Shown: positions 1 through 9,885 of the stretch, one piece after another
How positions within the stretch are numbered: the stretch's first letter is position 1
How the letters are laid out: each line of letters begins with the position of its first letter
Assembly (NCBI GenBank): GCA_024638965.1
Contig: JAHEJI010000003.1
Location: forward strand, 1-64,000
Direction: 5' to 3'
Length of the DNA stretch: 64,000 nucleotides
Origin: Planctomycetaceae bacterium
GTDB taxonomy: Bacteria; Planctomycetota; Planctomycetia; Pirellulales; Pirellulaceae
The notes under the pieces: generated by a model
Databases searched by the model: none
The model's input: only the letters and a program-made list of their open reading frames with translations
Told to the model about the DNA's origin: nothing
Translations under genes and position numbers: made by a program

Positions 1-66
1 GAAAACGAGACACGCGTGGAAGATCTTGACGATGGGTTGATGTTGGGAATTTCGACGAAGTTTTGA
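1..66 (+). CDS. C-terminal end of an upstream gene (partial)
   Basis: Open frame from the window edge: ENETRVEDLDDGLMLGISTKF, stop TGA at 64-66. Confidence 0.35.
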   Translation, partial: ENETRVEDLDDGLMLGISTKF

Positions 67-357
67 GATTGGATTCCGAAACTAAATTCTCAAACCCTCG
101 CTCAATTTGGTCGTATCTCAACATCAAAAAATCTCTGACTTTAGCCTCGCAAACCTTAAATTTCGCCAGTTGCCGCGTCCTCGCCAGCTGATTTCATGCC
201 CTCGAGCCAAAGGAAGATTTTTTCTTCTAATTGTTTTAATAAATTCTGCTTTTCCTGCTCATACTAAATACCGTATAAGTTAAAAGTAGGATTACCGTTT
301 GGAAAGACGTTTGCCGCAAACTGGGTTTCTTCAAATTTGAATTATCGGGGGCTGGTG

Positions 358-894
358 ATGATTGCTAAGTCAGATCAAGGCATTATTGTTGTGCCATGGG
401 ATTTTTCCGCGCTCTCTCGTGCGGGATTGGATCATGCATTGAACATGACGGACAACTCGAAACTAATTCATGTCGTACATGTTGCCCCCCCATTGTCCGG
501 ACCCGATAACGGAGTCCTGTATACGGCCGCTGAAAAGCAAAAAAGCCGGGAATTGGAACGTCGTTTTCGAGATCAAATCTCGGAAAATTCCGATCTGAAC
601 GACGTCTGCTTTCATGTCGTCTATGGATATGTCGGATTCGAAATCGCGCGGTTCGCTGATCTCTACCAAGCCGAGTTGATTGTCGTTCCGTCCCGGAAAA
701 AACGGACAATTTTGGATATTTTGTTCGGTGGATTGGCGAAACCAGTTATCAGACAAGCTCGGCGACCGGTTCTTGAAGTCCAAGTGGATGAATCGTCCGC
801 GAATTTAAAACCTCAGCCGCACATTTTTTCGGCAACATTGAATCGAGTCTTTGCTCGTCGACCCGACGTGGCAAAGGCCGGAAAGCTTAAATAA
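358..894 (+). CDS. Universal stress protein (UspA family)
   Basis: ORF 337-894; likely start MIAKSDQGIIVVPWDFSALSRAGLDHAL; Usp-like fold pattern ending in ...KPVIRQARRPVLEV. Confidence 0.8.
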   Translation: MIAKSDQGIIVVPWDFSALSRAGLDHALNMTDNSKLIHVVHVAPPLSGPDNGVLYTAAEKQKSRELERRFRDQISENSDLNDVCFHVVYGYVGFEIARFADLYQAELIVVPSRKKRTILDILFGGLAKPVIRQARRPVLEVQVDESSANLKPQPHIFSATLNRVFARRPDVAKAGKLK

Positions 895-963
895 AAACAG
901 GTTTAGGGACTAGGTCGGTTCCGGCCCGAAAGTCCCAACACTCAACCAACGTTATCGGCGAAA

Positions 964-1278
964 ATGAAACACTTGACTGAGAAATTTTGGTTCCTAACCG
1001 CAGCATTATGCGTGCTGGCGACGGCGTCGACATTTGTCGTTGTCACGGGGAATCACCAAATCTCGGAAGAATCATCGACTGAGTTGGTGGACGTCGTCGA
1101 AGAGACGGAGGCGATCGCTCATCGAAACCGGCGACGAGTGGAACGGACATATGCTTCGGCGAAGGGTTTGAAATCCTCGTCAGTTATCAACACCAAGCTC
1201 CGTGCTTGTTGCAGGTTTTTCAAACCAGCAAAAGAGCGCGAAAATCTCAATGGTTTGGGCGGCTATCTGCTGACTTAG
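964..1278 (+). CDS. Hypothetical membrane-anchored small protein
   Basis: ORF with one N-terminal hydrophobic segment, downstream of uspA on the same strand. Confidence 0.4.
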   Translation: MKHLTEKFWFLTAALCVLATASTFVVVTGNHQISEESSTELVDVVEETEAIAHRNRRRVERTYASAKGLKSSSVINTKLRACCRFFKPAKERENLNGLGGYLLT

Positions 1279-1750
1279 CAAGTTCTCTGGCGAACGCTTC
1301 GCGTTAGCGACGCGAACTGCCTGTCACCCCACTTTGCCGCCCGCATTAACTTGCTCAGGCATCTTTCGAAGCCTGTGGAAGGCTGAAGCTAAATCGTTTT
1401 ACGAAATGTTGTTTGTGGAACCGGCTTTAGACGGCAACATTCGGACCAATTCCGCCTGAAGGCGGGACCACAAACGGCGAACTCCAACACAACAAGGGCT
1501 TCCGAGTTCAAGATCCGTTTGTTGAAACCTTAATTCCAGCGCGACTCTGGCATGTTTTGCACTGAACGATTCCAAATACAGAACCAACCTAAAGGAAATA
1601 CCAAGAAACTTGTTCACGGGCTCCTCCAGAATCACATTGGCCCGAGTGAAAAAATTTGAACGGTATTCGGTTTTACAGCAGAGGTTCATTTCAAATTCTC
1701 GATTTTTTCCAAATCAAATTCCAACTCAAAAATAAACGGATGCATTAATC

Positions 1751-3478
1751 ATGATTCGAGCAGCAAATACTAAAGTCAATAAAGGTTTTTCAGTTGGCGA
1801 ACGGACGACCGGAATGTTCTCGCATTTTCGCGAAGACTTTTTGGCGTCCATCGTCGTGTTCCTGGTTGCCTTGCCACTTTGCATCGGGATCGCGGTGGCG
1901 GTTGGCGTCAGCCCCGCGCGGGCTTTGTTAACCGGCATCATCGGCGGGCTCGTGGTTGGCTTCTTTGCCGGTTCACCCCTGCAAGTTAGCGGACCGGCAG
2001 CGGGTCTTTTTGTAATCGTTGCCGACTTGTTGGCGAAAGGACGGGAGAGTTTTTTGGCCAAAGCAAGTGTTGGCGAGAGTGTGACCGAGGGAGAAGCCGT
2101 CGCTTATTCGTTGATGGTTTTGGGAACCGCGGTCTTCTTGGCCGGTTTGCTGCAAATCATTGCCGGCAAATTACGGCTTGGTCAGTGGTTTCGCGCCGTA
2201 TCTCCAGCGGTCATCAAAGGCATGTTAGCCGGAATTGGCGTGCTGATCCTCCTTAGCCAATTTCACGTAATGCTGGACCACGTCGCACTTTGGCACGGCG
2301 AAAAAGCGCACGGTGGTTTGCAGTATCTGGCAACGATTCCCGAAGCGATCATGAAATGTTTTTCGTCGGACACGACCAAGAATCACCATTTGGCAGCCTT
2401 AACCGGTTTGATTACGATCGCGTGCATTGTTATCTGGCCAACGATTGCACCGAAAAAGTTGAAGTTGATGCCTGCGGCCCTCGTCGGAATTTCTGCCGCG
2501 ACGATTTTTGCGGCTGTCACCGGGTTGGATATCCAGATGCTCAACGTCTCGGCCAATATGTTCGAGGAAACCACGCTGCCGACATCGGCAACCTGGTTTC
2601 AGTTGCTGTTTGACCCGATCGTGATCACCGGAGCGATCGTGATCGCGCTGGTTGCGAGCGCGGAAACACTGCTGTGTGCAACAGCGGTTGACCAACTCCA
2701 CACAGGCGAGCGTACCAACTATGACAAAGAACTGACGGCTCAGGGAATCGGAAACGTGTTGTGTGGGTTGATTGGTGCCCTGCCAATGACGGGCGTCATT
2801 GTTCGAAGTTCTGCCAATGTTAATTCAGGAGCCAAAACGCGATTGTCAACGATCCTGCATGGTGGCTGGTTGCTATTGTTTGTGGCGGCACTTCCGTTTG
2901 TACTAGCCTACATTCCCCGCGCAGCACTGGGCGCTTTGCTTGTGCACATCGGGATCAAACTGGTGAATCTAAAACAGATTAAAGCGTTGTGGGCAACCAG
3001 TAAAAGCGAAGTCGCCATTTATGCAGTGACTTTGACGGTCATCGTTTGTCAAGACCTGTTGGTCGGTGTCGTTGTGGGTATCATGCTTTCGTCAGCCAAA
3101 CTTCTCTACCGGTTCTCGCACCTGGAAATGGACTTGCAAACCGAAAACGGCTTAACTCACTTGCAGATGCACGGAGCCGCGACGTTTCTCCGTTTGCCAT
3201 CATTGGCTCAAAAGCTCGATGAAGTTCCCGATTCGGCTGAACTTCATGTGGACTTTGAGCACCTGAGTTACATCGACCACGCCTGCCTCGATTTGTTAAT
3301 GAACTGGGCGAAGCAACATGAACGAACCGGAGGCAAATTGGTGCTTGACTGGGAAAGTCTGCACGGGCGATTTTCGGCCGACCCTGCCGTCGAGGCAAAA
3401 GTCGCAATGGCAAGGACGGCTCCCATTCGTTTGCCGGTTTCCGAACTGCCAACCGATGTGCCCAAGATATCGGCTTAG
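1751..3478 (+). CDS. SulP family inorganic anion transporter with C-terminal STAS domain
   Basis: 575-aa multi-TM protein; N-terminal LVALPLCIGIAVAVGVSPARALLTGIIGG and C-terminal STAS-like region. Confidence 0.88.
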   Translation: MIRAANTKVNKGFSVGERTTGMFSHFREDFLASIVVFLVALPLCIGIAVAVGVSPARALLTGIIGGLVVGFFAGSPLQVSGPAAGLFVIVADLLAKGRESFLAKASVGESVTEGEAVAYSLMVLGTAVFLAGLLQIIAGKLRLGQWFRAVSPAVIKGMLAGIGVLILLSQFHVMLDHVALWHGEKAHGGLQYLATIPEAIMKCFSSDTTKNHHLAALTGLITIACIVIWPTIAPKKLKLMPAALVGISAATIFAAVTGLDIQMLNVSANMFEETTLPTSATWFQLLFDPIVITGAIVIALVASAETLLCATAVDQLHTGERTNYDKELTAQGIGNVLCGLIGALPMTGVIVRSSANVNSGAKTRLSTILHGGWLLLFVAALPFVLAYIPRAALGALLVHIGIKLVNLKQIKALWATSKSEVAIYAVTLTVIVCQDLLVGVVVGIMLSSAKLLYRFSHLEMDLQTENGLTHLQMHGAATFLRLPSLAQKLDEVPDSAELHVDFEHLSYIDHACLDLLMNWAKQHERTGGKLVLDWESLHGRFSADPAVEAKVAMARTAPIRLPVSELPTDVPKISA

Positions 3479-3518
3479 CGAAAACAAAACCTGCTTGGAG
3501 TTGGTTTTGATTTGGATG

Positions 3519-3552
3519 CGGCGGCAAGTCGGTTTCGGCTTGTCGCCGTTTT
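3519..3552 (+). terminator. Rho-independent terminator candidate after SulP gene
   Basis: CGGCGGCAAG-TCGGTTTCGG-CTTGTCGCCG (10-bp stem with one G-U) followed by TTTT. Confidence 0.6.
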
Positions 3553-3584
3553 ATCAACGAATTGGCCCTGAACAGGGAGATTGA

Positions 3585-4907
3585 ATGCCGACAGTGGAAG
3601 CGAGAGCTGCGAACCGATTGCTGTGCTACGCCATGTTGCTTGCCGCGTCATACACGATGATGCGGACCGTCGGAGACAGTCTGTTCCTCTCGCGCGTCGG
3701 CAGCGATTCTCTGGCACTTGTTTTTGTGTTTTCGGGGATCGCAACGGCGGTTATTGCCTCGATCTGGTACGCCGCGACCCGCAGGCTGAGCCTGACCGTT
3801 TCGATCAAAGCCTCGTCCGTAGTCTTCTTTAGTTTGACACTAACTGCTTGGTTGTTGTTGCCGCATCTACATCATTCATGGTGGTTGTTGGCGGCGATCT
3901 ACTTGTTGACGGAGATCAAAGGCTGTGTCAACACGATCAATGTCGTCAGTGCAATGAATGAGTTGCTCGGCGGACATTCGAGCCGACGAGCTTGGGCAAG
4001 AATCGGTCTTGGGGCACCGTTGGCCGGGATTATTGTTGGAGCCTCGATTGGAATTGAAGCAAGTTTTCTTGATCTGCGCAGCTGGCTGTTGTTGTCCGCT
4101 ATCCTCGATGCAATTGCCATTTTCCCAATAGTAAACGCGTCGAAAGTTAAAATTCAACAAGGAAAATCATGGGCGAAGTCCGAAACTTCGCTGAGGTCGT
4201 CGATGGAGAATTTGGCGAAGCGTTTCAAAGTCTACGCATGCTCCCGCCAGTTTCGGTTCTGGATTGGTCTATTGATTATGGCCAAAGTCATTGTGTTGAC
4301 CTTGATAACTTTCTTCTGGAAAGTTTCGGTCAATGATTACTTTGCCGGAAACGAAGCCTCACTGACCCGCTACTTCGCGGTCTACTACGCCTGCATCGGG
4401 ATGCTGACTCTATTGATTCAGTTATTCGTTACGGGTCGGCTAATCTCCCGCAAAAGTCTGTATGTGCCGATCCTGTTCATGCCGGTGGCACTCTCCATCT
4501 TGTGTATGATTGCAGTCTTCAGTTTGGGCGCGTTTTTAATGTTGGTCGTCCTTACGCTTGCCAAGTCACTTGAAGTCTGGAGGCGAAGCGTTCACGACAC
4601 GACCTTGAACCTGCTGTATACCAACATTGATCGAAGGAAGCGACGAACCGCGATTGCCATCAATACCGCCGCGTTAAAGCCTCTTGCCGAAGTTGGAGCA
4701 TCGTTGGCATTGCTGTTGGGAACCACGGCCTGGCAAAGGTCACTGGTTGTGATCGCCCTCGTGCTGTGGATTATCGCTACGCTCGCCCTGCTGCGTTTGA
4801 TCGCCAAAAAGACGACCTCAACTACAGCGTCCGATCGCGAATCGCCCAAGGAACTGGGCTTCACCTCAAACTTCAAACAACTTGTTCCGGGCTTGTTTCA
4901 CCACTAA
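3585..4907 (+). CDS. MFS-like / NTP-NDP-translocase-like membrane transporter
   Basis: 440-aa protein with about 12 hydrophobic segments. Confidence 0.6.
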   Translation: MPTVEARAANRLLCYAMLLAASYTMMRTVGDSLFLSRVGSDSLALVFVFSGIATAVIASIWYAATRRLSLTVSIKASSVVFFSLTLTAWLLLPHLHHSWWLLAAIYLLTEIKGCVNTINVVSAMNELLGGHSSRRAWARIGLGAPLAGIIVGASIGIEASFLDLRSWLLLSAILDAIAIFPIVNASKVKIQQGKSWAKSETSLRSSMENLAKRFKVYACSRQFRFWIGLLIMAKVIVLTLITFFWKVSVNDYFAGNEASLTRYFAVYYACIGMLTLLIQLFVTGRLISRKSLYVPILFMPVALSILCMIAVFSLGAFLMLVVLTLAKSLEVWRRSVHDTTLNLLYTNIDRRKRRTAIAINTAALKPLAEVGASLALLLGTTAWQRSLVVIALVLWIIATLALLRLIAKKTTSTTASDRESPKELGFTSNFKQLVPGLFHH

Positions 4908-5768
4908 CAATGTCGCTTCATGATGAACTCGTTTCTCGGCGGAAATCGCATAGAACTTGTCGAGCACCTCCGGGATTCGCCCAACCAGATGCACCCCGTA
5001 TTGCTTCTTGATTAACCCTTCGATTGCCGTTGGAATCGGGAAAAGCCCCTCGCCAGCCTGGCCAAAGACTTTCAATAGAGCACTATCCTCAAACTCGGCA
5101 ACAATGTCGGGGTAAATATCATTGTCGTCCATCCAGATGTCGAGAGACCTGCGCACCGCAGTATGATCGGTTGGCAGCAAACAAGGAGCATCGGTCAGGG
5201 ATTGAGGAAACCCCTTTTTGTACTGCTTGGCTAAGCCGGGTGTCGCCAACATCGACATCCCACATTCGCCTAATTTGTGGTTGTAAACTTTGAACTCCAG
5301 CGTCGGTGGCGCTGGAGCATCGGAAATAACGAGGTCTAGTTTATGAAGCGCCAAATCGGACAGCAGTTGATCCAGCTTGCCCTCGTAACAAACGGCGCGC
5401 GGGCGATCTTTCATATGCAGCGCCGGTTTGAGCAACTCGAACGCGACATGCTTGGGAACGACATCGGGAAGACCTACCACGAAACGTTTCCGGTTCCCCT
5501 GATGGCCAGTTTTGATGAACTCGCGAAGTTCATGGCCGAGTGCAAATATTTCTTCGGCGTAGCCGTGCACTTGTTTTCCGAATTCGGTCAGCACCAATCC
5601 GCGACCTTGTTTTTCGAACAGCGGTTTGCCAACCGATTTTTCCAAGTCTTTGATTTGAGCTGCCACGGTCGGGCGGGCTAAATGCAGTGATTCGGCGGCT
5701 GCAGATACAGTTCCTGTTTTGACGGTTAGCCAGAAATAAAATAAATGGTGGTAGTTCAGCCATTCCAT
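4866..5768 (-). CDS. LysR family transcriptional regulator, NhaR-like
   Basis: MEWLNYHHLFYFWLTVKTGTVSAAAESLHLARPTVAAQIKDLEKSVGKPLFEKQGRGLVLTEFG: NhaR-type LysR HTH and effector domain. Confidence 0.88.
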   Translation of the reverse strand: MEWLNYHHLFYFWLTVKTGTVSAAAESLHLARPTVAAQIKDLEKSVGKPLFEKQGRGLVLTEFGKQVHGYAEEIFALGHELREFIKTGHQGNRKRFVVGLPDVVPKHVAFELLKPALHMKDRPRAVCYEGKLDQLLSDLALHKLDLVISDAPAPPTLEFKVYNHKLGECGMSMLATPGLAKQYKKGFPQSLTDAPCLLPTDHTAVRRSLDIWMDDNDIYPDIVAEFEDSALLKVFGQAGEGLFPIPTAIEGLIKKQYGVHLVGRIPEVLDKFYAISAEKRVHHEATLLVVKQARNKLFEV

Positions 5769-5925
5769 GATTGTGCTTTCACACGAGCAAACGCTATAAA
5801 TGCATCACGAAGGAAAAACCTACTAGCTGATTTCATTATTGCTTGTTTTTCTTCTTATGCAGAGTGACGTAAAATGAATTAGTAAAAGGCAAAGGGCTTA
5901 GTTGGCCACCATCGGGAGCGAAAAA

Positions 5926-6114
5926 ATGTTATTGATGAAGAAAAAAACGACGAAGAACACCATTCGCTGCCCCAAGTGCGGCATGGCAACCGATGTTATA
6001 TATCGTAGCAAAATACCGGTCAATGAATGCAAAATCGGTTGTAGGATCTGGATCAACCAGGCCGATTTGGACTCGCGACAAAACTCAAATCAACGCGCCT
6101 TAGTCAGACGCTGA
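5926..6114 (+). CDS. Small Cys-containing (zinc-ribbon-like) protein
   Basis: IRCPKCGMATDVIYRSKIPVNECKIGC, four Cys in a CxxC...CxxxC arrangement. Confidence 0.4.
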   Translation: MLLMKKKTTKNTIRCPKCGMATDVIYRSKIPVNECKIGCRIWINQADLDSRQNSNQRALVRR

Positions 6115-6312
6115 TCGGCCGCTCGGATGATGGTTTTCGAGGATTTTTGGACGATGTTAATCCGGGACGTCAACTAAAATGTTTCAAATTCATATTATCA
6201 TCATAAGAGCATCGATCTATTCAATCGTGAATAGGGCTTTCTGAAGTAACACGCCAAATGGTGCGGGATTCGGAAATCGTATTTAGTAATTCAGCATCAT
6301 TTCGTTCCTTTC

Positions 6313-8427
6313 ATGACCACCAATCTCCGCAAACGCGTACGCAATTCCGAAATCCTCGAGCTTGCTCGCAAAGTATGTGAAGCAAACTCAATCGCGTTTT
6401 CGGTTAACGATGCTAATCAATCGCTGGCTGACATTGGCCATGCAGACTTGGAACTCGAGGACAGTCAATTATTGGACGCCGTCGGCCAACGGCTTGGAGT
6501 TCGGTTTCGCGAAGTGGAAGGCACAGCGCGAGACTTAATTCTGGCTGCGATCGAAGTCAGCCCACTTATCGTCGCGCGGAAAGAAACTACAGAATCAGGT
6601 GACGAGGAGGATTCGTACTTCGTCATTGTCCGTAAGAAATCCCGGATGCGTTTCGTCGTATACCTCCACGGGCAAGAAAAAGCGGTTTCGCAGCGCTGGT
6701 TACGCAAGAATTCGGCGCGAAATGAAAATGGAAATTGTCGCTGGTTCCTGGCTCAACCAATGTTCGCGGCGGAAGCTGCGTCTTCATACAACTACCAATC
6801 AGGAACACAATCCAAATCCATTTCGCCGATGAAACGATTGTTCGCGATCCTTCGTCCAGAAGCACGTGATATGAGAACCGTTTTCATCTTCGCGGTGGTC
6901 GTCGGGATTCTGAGCCTCACAATTCCATTGTCAGTGGAAGCCCTGGTCAACACGATCGCGTTTGGCCGGTACCTTCAACCGCTGATTGTGTTGTCATTAA
7001 TCGTATTTGTTTTCCTTTCGTTCCGCGCGGGTCTGGGCGTTCTGATGACGGTCGTTGTCGAAATTATGCAGCGCCGCCTGTTCGTCCGCGTCGTCGATGA
7101 CCTGGCATTGCGTCTGACGCGAGTGCCGGTGTCTTACCTGAAGAACCATCATGGGCCCGAATTGGTCAACCGATTCTTTGATATCGTCAACGTTCAAAAG
7201 ATTACGACTAAATTGCTGCTCGAATCGCTGATGCTGATCTTGCAGACCGCCATCGGTCTGACGGTCCTGGCGTTCTACCACCCATTCCTACTCGGCTACG
7301 ACGTGGGTTTGATTGCTTTGATGACCGTTGTCTTGTTAATCATTGGACGGGGCGCAGTGAAAACAGCCAAGCAGGAATCGACATTCAAATACGAATCAGC
7401 CGCCTGGCTGCAGGAAATCGTCCGACATCCAACGACTTTCAAATTTAACGGGGGACTTGGATTTGCCATCAATCGCGCCGATGAACTCGCGGCACAGTAC
7501 ATTCAAAGTCGTCGAGATCATTTTCGAATCCTAATTCGGCAAGTCACGTTCTCGATGCTGATGCAGGCAGTCGCGGCAACCGTTTTGTTAGGTTTGGGAG
7601 GCTACTTGGTGATTGACCGCCAAATGTCGCTCGGTCAATTGGTAGCGGCCGAACTGATCGTGACCGTTATTCTGGGGTCGTTTGCAAAAATCGGCAAAGA
7701 CCTTGAAAGTTTCTATGACCTACTCGCATCCGTGGACAAACTGGGCAAGCTGTTTGATCTGCCCGCCGAACCGGCCGATAAGCTAATGCTGGCACATCAC
7801 ACCGGCCCGTCAGAAATCAGCTTGAACAATCTTCAGTTCTTGAAGGGTTCAGGAACCTCGGTGAACGCCGACATCCCAGCAGGTTCAACCGTTGCCATCG
7901 TCGGTAAATCGGGTTCGGGAAAAACGAAAGTCATCGAAACGATCGCGGGACTGCACTCGCCCGTCGCCGGTTACGTTTTGGTAAATAGGGCACGAGTCGA
8001 CCTGATTGGCGCTGAATCGCTTCAGTCGAGAATCGGATTCATTAACGATATCGAAATTTTCAATGGAACAATCGACGATAATCTCAGGTTGGGACGGTCG
8101 GAAATTGACTCCAATTCGATTAACCAAATGATCGAAAGGATGGGGCTTCATGACGTCATCACAAATCTGGAAGACGGATTCAAAACTCGCCTGAGTGTTT
8201 CCGGATTCCCTTTGTCATCAGGACAGGCAATTCGATTGGTGCTAGCGAGAGCTTTGATCGCTACGCCTGGTGCATTGCTAATTGATGGCTTACTGGATCG
8301 ACTAACTGATGCCGACCTCGATGACATTTTGGGCCGTCTTACGGATTGCCGGATCACGACCACCATTGTGATAGCAACGGGTCGGAAAGCGATCTCCGAT
8401 TGGGCCGAAATGAAACTGAAGCTATAG
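6313..8427 (+). CDS. ABC transporter transmembrane/ATPase protein of type I secretion type with degenerate NBD
   Basis: Six-TM exporter region, Walker A GKSGSGKT, signature-like LSSGQ, Walker B-like ALLIDG (no catalytic Glu); immediately followed by HlyD and TolC genes. Confidence 0.85.
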   Translation: MTTNLRKRVRNSEILELARKVCEANSIAFSVNDANQSLADIGHADLELEDSQLLDAVGQRLGVRFREVEGTARDLILAAIEVSPLIVARKETTESGDEEDSYFVIVRKKSRMRFVVYLHGQEKAVSQRWLRKNSARNENGNCRWFLAQPMFAAEAASSYNYQSGTQSKSISPMKRLFAILRPEARDMRTVFIFAVVVGILSLTIPLSVEALVNTIAFGRYLQPLIVLSLIVFVFLSFRAGLGVLMTVVVEIMQRRLFVRVVDDLALRLTRVPVSYLKNHHGPELVNRFFDIVNVQKITTKLLLESLMLILQTAIGLTVLAFYHPFLLGYDVGLIALMTVVLLIIGRGAVKTAKQESTFKYESAAWLQEIVRHPTTFKFNGGLGFAINRADELAAQYIQSRRDHFRILIRQVTFSMLMQAVAATVLLGLGGYLVIDRQMSLGQLVAAELIVTVILGSFAKIGKDLESFYDLLASVDKLGKLFDLPAEPADKLMLAHHTGPSEISLNNLQFLKGSGTSVNADIPAGSTVAIVGKSGSGKTKVIETIAGLHSPVAGYVLVNRARVDLIGAESLQSRIGFINDIEIFNGTIDDNLRLGRSEIDSNSINQMIERMGLHDVITNLEDGFKTRLSVSGFPLSSGQAIRLVLARALIATPGALLIDGLLDRLTDADLDDILGRLTDCRITTTIVIATGRKAISDWAEMKLKL

Positions 8428-8526
8428 CGATGTCAAACAAGAAACATTGACGCTGTTAAACAATGGCGATTAGGCAACTTGCAACTGACTTACTTCATTC
8501 TCTGATCGAGTCTGACGAAAAAAACG

Positions 8527-9885
8527 ATGATAAGAAATAAGAGTATTCGAACGACCAGGGCTTTTGTGCCAACCAAGAGCAATACGGCCATCCATTTGGT
8601 CCAATCGTCTCGAATTGCGCAGCGCCTGGCGCGACTGCTGTTGATCGGATTGGTGCTATCGGTGCTGGCCATGGCGTTCCTGCCTTGGCAACAGTCGTCA
8701 CGCGGATCCGGGGAAGTCATTGCCTACGTTCCACAAGAGCGGCAGCAGACGATCCAGGCGCAAGTTAAAGGTGTTGTCGCCCGGATTGCTGACGGACTCG
8801 TGGAAGGTTCGGAGGTAAAAAAGGGGGACTTCATTCTCGAAATTCAACCGTTTGCCGCAAACCTTAAGGAACAACTTCAATCGCAGATTCGCGATTTGAA
8901 CACGAAACTAGAATCGGCCTATGTGAAAACAGAGGCGTACAAACAAAATGTGAAAGGCTTCACGGAGGCAGGTGAGTTCGCCGTCAAAGCAGCGATCGAG
9001 TTAGTTGAATCGGCGGAGGCGAAACTCGATGGCAAACGACGTTTGGTAACGGGCTATGAAGCCAAAGAGCTGCAAGCCCGTTTGAACTACGAGCGACAAA
9101 AATCGCTTTTCGACTCAGGCATCAAACCGGCGAAAGAAATTGAGAAACTGAAAAAAGAATGGGACGTTGCGAAATCGGATCTTGAGTCCGTGCATCAGGA
9201 TGTGGAGTCATTGGAAAACGAACTTTCGGCCAAAGAAAACGAACTGGAGGAGAAACGACGAATCGCACAAACGAAAATCGACTACGCACGGGCGATGCAA
9301 CAAGACGCCATCGGCAGTGCCGCGACGATTCGAAAAGAAAAACGAGAAATCGAAGTCAAACTTGCTGAGCTCAGTCGACTGACCATTACTGCGCCACGCG
9401 ACGGAACGATATTCCGAATGCCCGCCTACGAACGAGGACAGGCGGTCAAAGAAGGCGACGCCATCGTAACCATCGTGCCGGAAATTTCACAAAAAGCGGT
9501 GGAGCTGATGGTGCCCGGTAATGACATGCCGCTAGTTCAGATTGGACAGGAAGTGCGACTTCAATTTGAGGGTTGGCCAGCGGTGCAGTTTCCCGGCTGG
9601 CCGTCGGTTGCAATCGGTACTTTCAGCGGCATCGTTGCCAATGTCGATGCCACGGACAACGGCAAAGGCCAATTTCGAATCCTGATTCTCCCCAACGAAA
9701 AAGACGAAACACAATGGCCATCCGACCGTTACCTGAGACAAGGCGTCCGTGCAAACGGCTGGGTGATGCTGCGCAACGTTGCACTGGGTTACGAGATCTG
9801 GAGGCAACTCAACGGGTTCCCGGTAATCCTCTCGGAAGAGAAACCGTCCGACTCGTCAAGCAAGCCTCCCAAACTTCCAAAATGA
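8527..9885 (+). CDS. HlyD family periplasmic adaptor protein
   Basis: One N-terminal TM, two lipoyl-like halves around long coiled coil, LTITAPRDGTIFRMPAYERGQAVKEGDAIVTIVPE. Confidence 0.9.
   Translation: MIRNKSIRTTRAFVPTKSNTAIHLVQSSRIAQRLARLLLIGLVLSVLAMAFLPWQQSSRGSGEVIAYVPQERQQTIQAQVKGVVARIADGLVEGSEVKKGDFILEIQPFAANLKEQLQSQIRDLNTKLESAYVKTEAYKQNVKGFTEAGEFAVKAAIELVESAEAKLDGKRRLVTGYEAKELQARLNYERQKSLFDSGIKPAKEIEKLKKEWDVAKSDLESVHQDVESLENELSAKENELEEKRRIAQTKIDYARAMQQDAIGSAATIRKEKREIEVKLAELSRLTITAPRDGTIFRMPAYERGQAVKEGDAIVTIVPEISQKAVELMVPGNDMPLVQIGQEVRLQFEGWPAVQFPGWPSVAIGTFSGIVANVDATDNGKGQFRILILPNEKDETQWPSDRYLRQGVRANGWVMLRNVALGYEIWRQLNGFPVILSEEKPSDSSSKPPKLPK

Noticed and set aside
1399-1689. 96-aa minus-strand ORF upstream of the SulP gene
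   Set aside because: Resembles intergenic repeat-like sequence and lacks recognisable domain features; not called as CDS.
9573-9881. Upstream extension of the TolC ORF to 9573
   Set aside because: Overlaps the HlyD coding region out of frame; the lipoprotein signal at 9882 is the better start.
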